A DNA stretch of 64,000 nucleotides from Rhodocyclales bacterium (GCA_016183655.1 JACPEH010000010.1:1-64000), one strand, 5' to 3'; positions 18,592 through 28,093 are shown, counted from the stretch's first letter. Notes: a model not told the origin generated them from the letters alone. A program made the numbers and translations.

Positions 18592-20342
18592 ATGCGTACT
18601 CACTACTGCGGACAGCTCAACTCCAAACTCATCGGCCAGGAAGTCACCCTCTGCGGCTGGGCACACCGTCGCCGCGACCACGGCGGCGTCATCTTCATCG
18701 ACCTGCGCGACCGCGAAGGCCTCGCCCAGGTGGTGTGCGACCCGGATCGCGCGGAGATGTTCGGCATTGCCGAATCCGTCCGCAACGAGTTCTGCCTGAA
18801 GATCACCGGCAAGGTGCGCGCCCGCCCGGAAGGCACGACCAACGCCAACCTCGCGTCGGGCGAGATCGAGGTGCTGTGCCACGCGATCGAGGTGCTCAAC
18901 CCGTCGGTGACGCCCCCGTTCCAGCTCGACGAGGAGAACCTCTCCGAGAACGTGCGCCTGACGCACCGCGTGATCGACCTGCGCCGGCCGCAGATGCAGA
19001 ACAACCTGATGCTGCGCTACAAGACGGCGCGCGCCTTCCGCCGCTTCCTCGACGACAACGGCTTCATCGACGTCGAGACGCCGATGCTGACCAAGAGCAC
19101 CCCCGAAGGCGCCCGCGACTACCTGGTGCCGTCGCGCGTGCATCCGGGCCAGTTCTTCGCGCTGCCGCAGTCGCCGCAGCTGTTCAAGCAACTGTTGATG
19201 GTCGCCGGCTTCGACCGCTACTACCAGATCACCAAGTGCTTCCGCGACGAGGACCTGCGTGCCGACCGTCAGCCGGAATTCACCCAGGTCGATATCGAGA
19301 CCTCGTTCATGAGCGAGGCCGAGATCACCGCGCTGATGGAAAAGCTGATCCGCACCGTGTTCAAGGAAGCGATCGACGTCGACCTGCCGGAATTCCCGCG
19401 CATGACCTACGCAGAGGCCATGCGCCGCTTCGGCTCGGACAAGCCGGACCTGCGCGTCACGCTGGAACTGACCGAAGTCACCGACGCCTTCAAGGACGTC
19501 GCCTTCAAGGTCTTCGCCGGCGTTGCCAACAGCGAGGGCGGCCGCATCGCCGCGATGCGCATCCCGGGCGGTGCGACGCTCACGCGCGGCGAGATCGACG
19601 CCTACACCCAGTTCGTCGGCATCTACGGTGCCAAGGGGCTGGCCTACATCAAGGTCAATGACGTCACCCAGCTGAATGAAACCGGCCTGCAGTCGCCGAT
19701 CGTCAAGAACCTGTCGGAAGCCTCGCTGCGCACGGTGATCGAGCGCACCGGCGCAACGACGCTCTCGGCGCGCTGCGCGTCAAGATCGGCCACGAGAAGG
19801 GCTACCTCACCGGCGCCAAGTGGGCGCCGCTGTGGGTCATCGACTTCCCGATGTTCGAATACGACGACGAAGGCAAGCGCTGGGTCGCCTGCCACCACCC
19901 CTTCACCAGCCCGAAGGACGAGCACATGGATCTGCTCGTCAGCGATCCGGGCAAGTGCCTGGCCAAGGCCTACGACCTGGCGCTGAACGGCTGGGAACTT
20001 GGCGGCGGCTCGGTGCGTATCCACCGCGCCGACGTCCAGGAGAAGGTCTTCGCCGCGCTGGCGATCGGCCCCGAGGAACAGCAGGCCAAGTTCGGCTTCC
20101 TGCTCGACGCACTGAAGTACGGCGCGCCGCCGCACGGCGGCCTGGCTTTCGGCCTTGACCGCATCGTCACCATGATGACCGGTGCCGAGTCGATCCGCGA
20201 CGTGATCGCCTTCCCGAAGACACAGCGCGCCCAGTGCCTGCTCACCGACGCGCCGTCCGGCGTCGACGAGAAGCAGCTGCGCGAACTGCACATTCGCCTG
20301 CGCCAGAAGGTCGAGACGCAGGTCGAGGTGAGCCAGGCCTAA
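18592..20342 (+). pseudogene. aspS: aspartyl-tRNA synthetase, interrupted by an out-of-frame internal deletion
   Basis: The start [10 protein letters not shown], the OB-fold anticodon domain, class II motifs ([12 protein letters not shown]) and the end ([14 protein letters not shown], then [12 protein letters not shown]) are those of bacterial AspRS. The reading frame breaks at about 19753-19755: upstream frame ends ...VIERTGA, and the other frame resumes ...[17 protein letters not shown]. In intact AspRS about 16 residues (QDGDxxFFGAD... region) lie between, so about 49 nt are missing, which also shifts the frame (49 = 3n+1). As written, the gene gives a truncated protein lacking motif 3. 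AspRS is essential, so either a second copy exists or this is an assembly error. Confidence 0.85.
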
Positions 20343-20345
20343 GCA

Positions 20346-20732
20346 ATGGGTGCGCGGTTGCTCCCGCTGCTGCGCCTCTTCGCTGCCCTCGTGCTGGCGG
20401 CCTGCCTCGGCAGCGCCGCCGCTCGCGAGGTTTATGGGGCGCTCGATACAGTCCCGCTCGCCGCACTGCCGCCGGAAGCACGGCAGACGCTGCAGCTGAT
20501 CAAGCAGGGCGGCCCCTTCCCCTATCCGCGCAAGGATGGCAGCACCTTCGGCAACTTCGAGAAGCGCCTGCCTTTGCAGCCGCGGGGCTACTACCGCGAA
20601 TACACCGTGCCGACGCCGGGCTCGCGCGACCGCGGCGCCCGCCGCATCGTTGCCGGCGGAAAACCTGAGACCTCGGGCGAGTATTACTACACCGCCGATC
20701 ACTACCGCAGTTTCCACCGCATCCGCGAATAG
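20346..20732 (+). CDS. secreted guanyl-specific ribonuclease (barnase/RNase Sa-like)
   Basis: 128-residue exported protein: signal peptide at residues 1-26, then a small RNase N1/T1-type domain. The core shows the family order: PFPYPRKDGSTFGNFEKRLP (substrate-binding loop), YYREYTVPTPGSRDRGARRI (catalytic Glu and Arg), and YYTADHYRSFHRIRE with the catalytic histidine near the end. It is followed 10 bp later by a barstar-family gene, which supports the call. Likely extracellular or periplasmic nuclease; whether it acts in nutrition or competition is not known. Confidence 0.85.
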   Translation: MGARLLPLLRLFAALVLAACLGSAAAREVYGALDTVPLAALPPEARQTLQLIKQGGPFPYPRKDGSTFGNFEKRLPLQPRGYYREYTVPTPGSRDRGARRIVAGGKPETSGEYYYTADHYRSFHRIRE

Positions 20733-20742
20733 GAGACAGACG

Positions 20743-21198
20743 ATGAGCGCCATGAGCCAGAAGCTGCAGAAGCTGCTCGCACAGAGCGAATTCGCCGGCA
20801 TCTACCACCTGCCGCACAGCGACCGCAAGGCGCTGAAGCAGGCAGTGCACGCCCTCGGTTTCGGCTGGCTGCAGGCGGATCTCGGTGACCGGCGCGAGAT
20901 CGCCCCCGCGCTCGAAAAACTGGGCAGCGACCTGCGTCTGCCGGACTGGTACGGCGCCAACTACGACGCGCTCGCCGATTGCCTCACCGATCTGAGCTGG
21001 AACACCGCCCCCGGCTATGCGCTTCTCGTCAGCGGCGCCGACGCGCTGCACGCGCATGACGAAAGCGCCTTCGCCACGCTAAACGAAGTCTTCGCTGCGA
21101 TCATCGGCAACTGGCAGGACGCGAAGGTACCATTCTGGGTGTTCTACGACATGCGCCCGAACAGCCTGGCGGCACTGCCGACGCTGGCAGCAACGTAA
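20743..21198 (+). CDS. barstar family ribonuclease inhibitor
   Basis: 151-residue protein of the barstar family, intracellular inhibitors that plug the active site of barnase-type RNases. The signature LPDWYGANYDALADCLTDLSW-like helix is present (about residues 70-90), plus an N-terminal extension of about 30 residues common in proteobacterial members. Starts at ATG 20743 after AGGAGA. Directly downstream of the ribonuclease gene, so it probably protects the cytoplasm from the unexported enzyme. Confidence 0.9.
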   Translation: MSAMSQKLQKLLAQSEFAGIYHLPHSDRKALKQAVHALGFGWLQADLGDRREIAPALEKLGSDLRLPDWYGANYDALADCLTDLSWNTAPGYALLVSGADALHAHDESAFATLNEVFAAIIGNWQDAKVPFWVFYDMRPNSLAALPTLAAT

Positions 21199-21205
21199 GC
21201 CCGGG

Positions 21206-21649
21206 ATGCGCTACAAGAAACCGGTGTCGGTGCTGGTGGTGATCCACAGCCCGGCACTCAACATCCTGCTGCTCGAACGCGCCGCCCACCCGGGCTACTG
21301 GCAGTCGGTCACCGGCAGCCAGGAAGACGACGAAACGCTGATCTCGACCGCCGTGCGCGAAGTTGCCGAGGAGACCGGCATCGTCGCGACGCCGGCCGAC
21401 CTCGTCGACTGGCAGCAAAGCAACGTCTTCGAGATTTTCCCCGAGTGGCGCCACCGCTACGCGCCGGGCGTCACGCACAACACCGAACACGTCTTCTCGC
21501 TGGAAGTGCCGCGCGGCACGCCGGTGCGCACTGCTCCGGACGAACACCTCGGCCATTGCTGGCTGCCGCTTGCGGAAGCGGCCGCCAAGGTATTCTCATG
21601 GAGCAACCGCGACGCCATCCTCGCGTTGCCGCAACGCCGCCATCCCTGA
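21206..21649 (+). CDS. nudB: dihydroneopterin triphosphate diphosphatase
   Basis: 147-residue Nudix enzyme of folate synthesis that removes pyrophosphate from dihydroneopterin triphosphate. It starts MRYKKPVSVLVVIHSP, has GYWQSVTGSQE and a Nudix helix with REVAEETG, and keeps the family's HRYAPGVTHNTEHVF segment. It is 8 bp after the barstar gene. Confidence 0.92.
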   Translation: MRYKKPVSVLVVIHSPALNILLLERAAHPGYWQSVTGSQEDDETLISTAVREVAEETGIVATPADLVDWQQSNVFEIFPEWRHRYAPGVTHNTEHVFSLEVPRGTPVRTAPDEHLGHCWLPLAEAAAKVFSWSNRDAILALPQRRHP

Positions 21650-21660
21650 AAGACACCACC

Positions 21661-21758
21661 ATGCAGCACGCCGACGCCGAACTGAGCCGGCGGTACAGAA
21701 CGCGATCCGTGCGGAAGCGATGCGTGGCCTGCACAAGCAACTGGCCGGAAACACCTGA
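21661..21758 (+). pseudogene. short frameshifted remnant downstream of nudB
   Basis: ATG 21661 opens MQHADAELS; shifting by one base after codon 9 gives PAVQNAIRAEAMRGLHKQ before a stop at 21758. The helical IRAEAMRGLHKQL resembles the cytoplasmic N-terminus of some bacterial membrane sensors (GGDEF proteins with an RAExxRxLY start), but nothing of the rest of such a gene follows. I regard it as a probable 5' relic of a lost gene. The function assignment is a guess. Confidence 0.25.
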
Positions 21759-21817
21759 CCCGAGCTTCCCGGCCTGTTCCAGCGCCCTGAGCGCCCCCTA
21801 CGCACTGCGTCGGCCAG

Positions 21818-21851
21818 CCGCTTCCCCGGCAACTAGTCGCCGGGGAAGCGG
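21818..21851. terminator. 13-bp perfect hairpin at the end of the anti-sigma gene
   Basis: CCGCTTCCCCGGC and its exact complement flank an 8-nt loop that holds the TAG stop codon of the minus-strand anti-sigma gene. There is no T-run, so it may act as an mRNA-stabilising 3' structure or a weak terminator. Confidence 0.5.
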
Positions 21852-22006
21852 CGCAAGGCCTGGCGCAGCAATTCCATTTGCGCTTCGAACCGACGACAAG
21901 CGTCGCAGAGCAGCAAGTGCATGCGCACCGCGATGCGCTGCGACAGCGGGAGCCTCCGGTCCTGCCCTTCGATCACCAGCCGGTGAACTTCCTTGCAGGT
22001 CTTCAT
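21833..22006 (-). CDS. minimal zinc-finger anti-sigma factor
   Basis: 57-residue protein that is almost nothing but the zinc anti-sigma (zf-HC2) motif: the ligands are H30-x3-C34-x2-C37 in RMHLLLCDACRRF, with an upstream conserved cysteine-containing start (MKTCKEVHRL). No transmembrane segment, so it is cytoplasmic. It overlaps the sigma factor stop as ATGA, so the two are translationally coupled. In this family the reduced zinc form holds the sigma factor and oxidation releases it; that this happens here is inference. Confidence 0.75.
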   Translation of the reverse strand: MKTCKEVHRLVIEGQDRRLPLSQRIAVRMHLLLCDACRRFEAQMELLRQALRRFPGD

Positions 22007-22581
22007 TCCGCTTCCGCTCCCTCGCCAAACCAGCGCAACTGTAGGCACTCCCGGAGGCGCATCCGCGCCCGGTAGAGCACCACCCAGCAATTAGACGAAC
22101 TGATCGCCAGTTCCTTACAGATTTCGTCGGTTTCCATTTCCAGGATCTCGCGCATCAGGAAAACCCGGGCCAGATTCTCCGGCAAGGCTTTCATGCACAG
22201 CTCCAAAACCTCGTAGAAACGCCCCTGCTCCAGCGCCTTCGCCGGATCACCCCAATCGGCCGGCGGCTCCTGCCAGTGGCCGTCGGCAGCGAAGAGGGCG
22301 TCGAACTCCTCGCTCTCGCAGGCGTACTCGCCGACTTCCGGCAGCGGCGCCTCGCGGCTGCGCTGGCGGATGCGGTCGACGATCTTGTTCTTCAGGATCG
22401 CGACCACCCAGGTCTTCAGCTGCGCCCGCCCGGCAAAGCGCGCCCGCCCCTCGAATGCCGCCAGCAGCGTGTCCTGGACGGCATCCTCGGCCGCCTGCTC
22501 GTCACGCAACTGCAGCACGGCGAAGCGCAGCAGCGTCGGGCGCAGGCGGTTCAGCTCGCTGTCGAAATTGTCGTCGGCCAT
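22003..22581 (-). CDS. ECF-type RNA polymerase sigma factor
   Basis: 192-residue sigma-70 family protein with region 2 (LRFAVLQLRDEQAAEDAVQDTLL and the TWVVAILKNKIVDRIR segment) and region 4 (LARVFLMREILEMETDEICK and the CWVVLYRARMRLRECL recognition helix). The linker is long and acidic. It is cotranscribed with the mini anti-sigma gene and divergent from an Hsp20 gene 89 bp away, suggesting a stress-response unit. Confidence 0.88.
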   Translation of the reverse strand: MADDNFDSELNRLRPTLLRFAVLQLRDEQAAEDAVQDTLLAAFEGRARFAGRAQLKTWVVAILKNKIVDRIRQRSREAPLPEVGEYACESEEFDALFAADGHWQEPPADWGDPAKALEQGRFYEVLELCMKALPENLARVFLMREILEMETDEICKELAISSSNCWVVLYRARMRLRECLQLRWFGEGAEAE

Positions 22582-22670
22582 GACATCCGGTGAACTTGAA
22601 ATGAGGGAAGGCTACCCTATCTTGAAGAAAAGAGGAGTTGTATCCGTTCAACCGTTCTGAGGAGCCAACC

Positions 22671-23084
22671 ATGAACCATCCGACTCGACTTGATCCGTTC
22701 GATGACCTGTTCCGCGGCTTTTTCGTCCGCCCGGTGGAAATGGGCAACCAGCCGCAGATTCCTTCCATCAAGATGGATGTAAAGGAGGAAGCCGACGCCT
22801 ATCAGGTGCATGCCGAATTGCCCGGGGTGAAGAAGGAAGATATCCACGTCACGATCGATGGCGGGCAGGTATCGATTTCCGCGGAAGTGAAGCAGGAAAA
22901 GGAAGTGAAGGAGGGCGGGCGCGTCCTCCGTTCCGAGCGTTACTTCGGCAAGGTAGCCCGCTCCTTCCAACTGGCGCAGGACATTGACGACGGCAAGGCC
23001 GTCGCCAGATTCAACGACGGCGTACTCGAACTGACGCTGCCGAAGCGCTCGACCACCGCCAGCAAGCGCCTGACCATCGACTGA
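22671..23084 (+). CDS. Hsp20/alpha-crystallin small heat-shock protein
   Basis: 137-residue ATP-independent holdase chaperone. The alpha-crystallin domain spans about residues 32-130, with the usual AELPGVKKEDI start and a FNDGVLELTLPK end. Start ATG 22671 after TGAGGAG. It is divergent from the sigma factor gene; the 89-bp interval must hold both promoters. I could not define a convincing heat-shock sigma-32 promoter. Confidence 0.92.
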   Translation: MNHPTRLDPFDDLFRGFFVRPVEMGNQPQIPSIKMDVKEEADAYQVHAELPGVKKEDIHVTIDGGQVSISAEVKQEKEVKEGGRVLRSERYFGKVARSFQLAQDIDDGKAVARFNDGVLELTLPKRSTTASKRLTID

Positions 23085-23109
23085 TCCGGCCGGCAAGGAC
23101 CTCCCTCGC

Positions 23110-23137
23110 GCCGACGCCAGCCGCGTCGGCTTTTTTT
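23110..23137 (+). terminator. intrinsic terminator after hsp20
   Basis: GCCGACGC / GCGTCGGC stem with a 5-nt loop followed by seven Ts. Confidence 0.88.
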
Positions 23138-23221
23138 GGCAGTTTTCGCGGCATTCCCCTCTCGGCAGCGACGGAAACTTGGCGTTATCATAGCCGGACA
23201 CAAAAACGGGGAGTCGTCCGC

Positions 23222-24849
<1,628 letters not shown>

Positions 24850-24866
24850 GCGGCACAATAGGCACC

Positions 24867-24947
24867 GGCGCAATTTGCACGGTTTTGACGCAGACGCCCT
24901 GACCATGGGCGCTGCGGCGACGAAAACATACTGGCGTAATTTGCACG
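24867..24947. repeat. small palindromic element bounded by direct repeats
   Basis: A 15-bp sequence GGCGYAATTTGCACG occurs at 24867-24881 and 24933-24947 (one mismatch). Between the copies is an imperfect palindrome with GTTTT at one end and AAAAC at the other. It fills the gap between argB and the nucleotidase gene. It may be a REP/MITE-like element or a regulatory structure. Confidence 0.4.
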
Positions 24948-25589
24948 ATGCCCACTGAGCGCACCTGGCTGTTCGACCTCGACAACACGCTGCACAACGC
25001 CAGTCCGCACATCTTCCCGCACATCAACCGCTCGATGCGCCAGTACATCGAACGCCACCTCGGCGTCGACGCCGGCGAGGCGACGCGCATCCGGCAGGAG
25101 TACTGGGACCGCTACGGCGCCACGCTGACCGGCCTGATGCGCCACCACGGTACCGATCCGCGCCACTTCCTCCACGAAACGCACCAGTTCGACGACCTCA
25201 CCCGCATGGTCGTCCTCGAGCGCGGGCTGCTGGCCATGCTGCAGAGCCTGCCCGGGCGCAAGATCATCTTCTCCAACGCACCGCGCCACTACACCGAGGC
25301 CATCCTGCGGCTGGCCGGCATCCGCCGCCAGTTCGACGCGGTCTATTCGATCGAACAATTGCGCTACCGCCCGAAACCGGCCGTTTCGGGCTTCCTGCGC
25401 ATCCTGCAGCGCGAGCGGCTCGATCCGGCGCAATGCATCATGGTCGAGGACAGCCTCGTCAATCTCGTCACCGCCAAGCGCCTCGGCATGAAGACGGTGT
25501 GGGTAAGCGCCGGCTTACGTCGCTCGACGCACGTAGACATACGCCTGCGCCGCGTCACCCGCTTGCCGGCGTTCCTCGGACGGCTATAA
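24948..25589 (+). CDS. HAD-family pyrimidine 5'-nucleotidase
   Basis: 213-residue HAD hydrolase of the pyrimidine 5'-nucleotidase (Sdt1/PPN-like) group, which dephosphorylates nucleotides or vitamin precursors. Motif I is FDLDNTLHN near the N-terminus, motif II IIFSNAP, motif III around the lysine in RPKP, and motif IV MVEDSLVN. Basic C-terminal tail. Between argB and slmA, as in many Rhodocyclales. Confidence 0.88.
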   Translation: MPTERTWLFDLDNTLHNASPHIFPHINRSMRQYIERHLGVDAGEATRIRQEYWDRYGATLTGLMRHHGTDPRHFLHETHQFDDLTRMVVLERGLLAMLQSLPGRKIIFSNAPRHYTEAILRLAGIRRQFDAVYSIEQLRYRPKPAVSGFLRILQRERLDPAQCIMVEDSLVNLVTAKRLGMKTVWVSAGLRRSTHVDIRLRRVTRLPAFLGRL

Positions 25590-25639
25590 TCGCCGCGGTT
25601 CACTGATTCACCGACACACCAATAACAGGGGAGTGGGAC

Positions 25640-26236
25640 ATGCCGAAACCCGGCGAACGCAAGCTGCAGATCCTGCAGACGCTGGCAGAAATGCTGGAAA
25701 ACCCGAAGGGGGAAAAGATCACCACCGCGGCGCTGGCCGCCAAACTCGACTGCTCGGAAGCGGCGCTCTACCGCCACTTCGCCAGCAAGGCGCAGATGTT
25801 CGAGGGGCTGATCGAATTCATCGAATCGAGCCTGTTCTCGGTGATCAACCAGGTGCAGGCCGAGGAAAGCGACGGCCTGATCCAGGTCGAGCACGTGGTC
25901 GCGCTGCTGCTGCGCTTCGCCCAGAAGAACCGCGGCATGACCCGCGTGCTCATCGGCGAGGCGCTGGTCAATGAAAACGAGCGCCTGCAGACCCGCATCA
26001 ACGCGCTGCTCGACAAGATCGAAGCGGCGCTCAAGCAATCGCTGCGCGTCGCCTCGACGCAGGAGCGCGTCGACGCCAACCTCGATTTCGGCGCCATGGC
26101 CAACGTGCTGGTCAGCTTCGCCATTGGCCGCTGGCAAGCCTACGCCAAGTCCGGCTTCGCCCGCGAGCCGCTGGCGCAGTGGGCGCAGCAGTGGCCGATG
26201 CTGGCCGTGGCGATTCTCGCCAGCCGGTCGAAATAG
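25640..26236 (+). CDS. slmA: nucleoid occlusion factor SlmA
   Basis: 198-residue TetR-fold DNA-binding protein that blocks FtsZ assembly over the nucleoid. N-terminal HTH at about residues 25-55 (ITTAALAAKLDCSEAALYRH) and the typical long helical C-terminal domain. It starts 14 bases after AGGGGAG. Family identity is clear from the characteristic N-terminus KPGERKLQILQTLAEML. Confidence 0.93.
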   Translation: MPKPGERKLQILQTLAEMLENPKGEKITTAALAAKLDCSEAALYRHFASKAQMFEGLIEFIESSLFSVINQVQAEESDGLIQVEHVVALLLRFAQKNRGMTRVLIGEALVNENERLQTRINALLDKIEAALKQSLRVASTQERVDANLDFGAMANVLVSFAIGRWQAYAKSGFAREPLAQWAQQWPMLAVAILASRSK

Positions 26237-26255
26237 CCGACGCGCATTCACCTTC

Positions 26256-26269
26256 TTGAGGCAGATCAA
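26256..26269. promoter_or_regulatory. FNR/ANR-type binding site upstream of a cytochrome c gene
   Basis: TTGAG-GCAG-ATCAA differs from the TTGAT-N4-ATCAA consensus at one position. It lies 98 bp before the cytochrome start codon, inside a 131-bp intergenic region, so low-oxygen activation of the cytochrome is likely. No clear -10 could be fixed at the class II distance. Confidence 0.6.
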
Positions 26270-26367
26270 ACAATTGCCAGTAAAAAACCCTGCCAGCTAG
26301 TGCATCGACAGTCTGTGTCCTAGATTGAAATCCGAAGGAATTCCTTCGCAACCGACGGGAGACAGAA

Positions 26368-26787
26368 ATGGAGAAGAAAATTCTGAAGGTATCGGCCGCG
26401 CTGGCGCTGGCATGTATCTGCGGAAACGCACTGGCGGCAGACAAGGTCGATCCCGGCAAGCGGGAATACGAATCGAACTGCGTGCTCTGCCACGGCAAGG
26501 ACTTGAGGGGCGGCGCCTACGTCGACTTCCTGAAGGCAACGCCGCCCGATTTGGCGCAACTCACGAAGAAGAACGGCGGCGTATTCCCGTTTGAGCGGGT
26601 ATATGCCGTCATTGACGGACGGCAGGACGTAAAGCTGCACGGGCCGCGCGAGATGCCGATCTGGGGCAAGGATTACCAGATTCGGGCGGCCGAGTACTAT
26701 GTGGACGTCAACTATGATGCGGAAGCATATGTCCGCGGCAAAATCTTTGCGCTGATCGACTACCTCAACCGCATGCAAAGCAAGTGA
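26368..26787 (+). CDS. small exported c-type cytochrome
   Basis: 139-residue periplasmic electron carrier: signal peptide at residues 1-23 (ALACICGNALA), then a single heme motif C38-V-L-C41-H42. A methionine in REMPIWGKDY (about residue 93) is the likely second heme ligand. The C-terminus DYLNRMQ resembles class I cytochromes such as those attached to or serving cbb3-type or denitrification chains. Its electron partners cannot be told from context. Single gene with an FNR-type site upstream and a terminator downstream. Confidence 0.9.
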   Translation: MEKKILKVSAALALACICGNALAADKVDPGKREYESNCVLCHGKDLRGGAYVDFLKATPPDLAQLTKKNGGVFPFERVYAVIDGRQDVKLHGPREMPIWGKDYQIRAAEYYVDVNYDAEAYVRGKIFALIDYLNRMQSK

Positions 26788-26803
26788 CCATGGTCCTCCC
26801 TGA

Positions 26804-26844
26804 AACGACGAAGCCCGCCTGGATTACCGGCGGGCTTTGTCGTT
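26804..26844. terminator. terminator after the cytochrome c gene
   Basis: 16-bp inverted repeat with one mismatch (AACGACGAAGCCCGCC / GGCGGGCTTTGTCGTT) between convergent genes; T-content in the arm rather than a long T-run. Confidence 0.65.
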
Positions 26845-26855
26845 CGGGACCGGCG

Positions 26856-26884
26856 CGCTTGAAGCCGAGTAGCGCTTCCAGCAC
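26856..26884 (-). repeat. 29-bp copy of a hemB 3' segment
   Basis: Matches hemB 28181-28209 at 27 of 29 positions in the same orientation; read on the minus strand both encode [10 protein letters not shown]. Neither flank continues the hemB similarity. It sits at the 3' end of the LysR gene, so the LysR gene is bracketed by the fragment and the intact hemB. Confidence 0.65.
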
Positions 26885-26895
26885 AAGGCTGCCAT

Positions 26896-27837
26896 CTACG
26901 ACGGTGCCCGAACCGATTCCCCCCCCTGCCATGCCCGCTCTGCACACAAGCCCTCGGCGAGACTGATCGCCAGCCGCGCCACCGCCACCGACGCCGCCGA
27001 CAGCGGAATATGCTTCGACGCGCACAACACCAACCTCCGCGTCAGCACCGGCCGTTCAACCGGCACGGCGCAAAGCGTTCCGGCGGCGATGTCGTTCTGC
27101 AGCGGCATCACCGGCAACAGCGTGTAGCCGAGGCCGGCCAGCAGCATCGTCCGCAGGATGCTGACCGAGCTGATGTCGGCAACGACGTTCGGTGGCGGCA
27201 AGCCGTGGCGGCGCGCCGCCTCCTCGATGATCGGCCGCACGCCGTGTGGATGGGCGGGCAGGATCAGCGGCAGCGCGAGGGCCTGCTTCAGCGTGACGGC
27301 CTTCTTCGGGTGAGCGGCCAGGTCGGCGGCGCCGATCAGCGAGAGGCGCTCGTCGAGCAGCGGAGTGCTCTGGAATTCGTCGAGCGTGCCGTCGTCGAAC
27401 AGCACGGCGAGACTGATCTGCCCGCTGCGCAACTGCGGCACGAGGTTGCCGGTGAGCTCCTCGGTGATTTCCAGCTCGACCTTGGGCAGCTCGCGCCGCA
27501 CCGCCTGCAGCAACGGCAGCGCCAGCGCGTTGGAGGCGCTGTGCGGGATGCCGAAGACGACCTTGCCGCTCGGCTCGCCTTCGGCGTTGCGCACGCTGGC
27601 TTTCGCATCCTCGACCTGGCGCAGGATGGCCGTGGCGTGCGCGAGGAAGGCGCGCCCCGCGTCGGTCAGTTCGACACCACGCCGCGTGCGGTGGAAGAGC
27701 GGAGCCCCCAGGTCCGCTTCGAGCTGCGCCAACTGGTGGCTCAGCGCGGACTGGGCGACGAACACCTCCGCAGCGGCCTTCGAGAAGCTGCCGCAGCGGG
27801 CGATGGCGATGAAGTAACGAAGCTGGCGCAATTCCAT
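26896..27837 (-). CDS. LysR family transcriptional regulator
   Basis: 313-residue LysR-type regulator: N-terminal winged HTH (residues 1-60; MELRQLRYFIAIARCGSFSKAA, with AQSALSHQLAQLE as recognition helix) and a two-lobed effector domain (about 90-295). The overall style (SASNALALPLLQAVRRELP) is closest to the Nac/CynR-like group, but I would not assign an effector. The end (about residues 300-313) runs into rearranged sequence beside the hemB fragment. No divergent target gene lies next to it, which is unusual for this family. Confidence 0.87.
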   Translation of the reverse strand: MELRQLRYFIAIARCGSFSKAAAEVFVAQSALSHQLAQLEADLGAPLFHRTRRGVELTDAGRAFLAHATAILRQVEDAKASVRNAEGEPSGKVVFGIPHSASNALALPLLQAVRRELPKVELEITEELTGNLVPQLRSGQISLAVLFDDGTLDEFQSTPLLDERLSLIGAADLAAHPKKAVTLKQALALPLILPAHPHGVRPIIEEAARRHGLPPPNVVADISSVSILRTMLLAGLGYTLLPVMPLQNDIAAGTLCAVPVERPVLTRRLVLCASKHIPLSAASVAVARLAISLAEGLCAERAWQGGESVRAPS

Positions 27838-27879
27838 GGTTCGGCGATGATACGCCAGCCATCTTGTTTAGAGATATTA

Positions 27880-27937
27880 CCATCTGAATTCAATGTTTTT
27901 CAGATGGGCAATCTTCCGCTGTAATGCAGCCATCTGA
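27880..27937. promoter_or_regulatory. candidate LysR operator
   Basis: CCATCTGA (27880-27887) and its exact inverse TCAGATGG (27900-27907) are 12 bp apart, and a third CCATCTGA follows at 27930-27937. They lie 43-100 bp upstream of the LysR start, where autoregulatory sites of this family occur. The rest of the 279-bp gap shows nothing but the hemB terminator. Confidence 0.45.
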
Positions 27938-28067
27938 CCAACGCGAACGACTGCAGCGACCCGCCGCAGCCCCAGGCCCACCCGGCCGCTGTTCGCGAAG
28001 GAACCGACTCCCACCGGAGAAGGCAAGACGGGAAGCCCACCCCGCAGCCCGTAGCAGACAAAGGAAG

Positions 28068-28093
28068 AAGGCCCGCATCACGCGGGCCTTTTT
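28068..28093 (-). terminator. terminator after hemB
   Basis: GGCCCGC / GCGGGCC stem with a 5-nt loop about 25 bp after the hemB stop; T-rich on both sides, so it may also work on the plus strand. Confidence 0.75.

Noticed and set aside
26765-27025. 86-codon minus-strand frame containing a HemB-like segment
   Set aside because: Only about ten codons match HemB; the remainder is unrelated and overlaps a terminator and the LysR gene, so it is a repeat fragment, not a gene.
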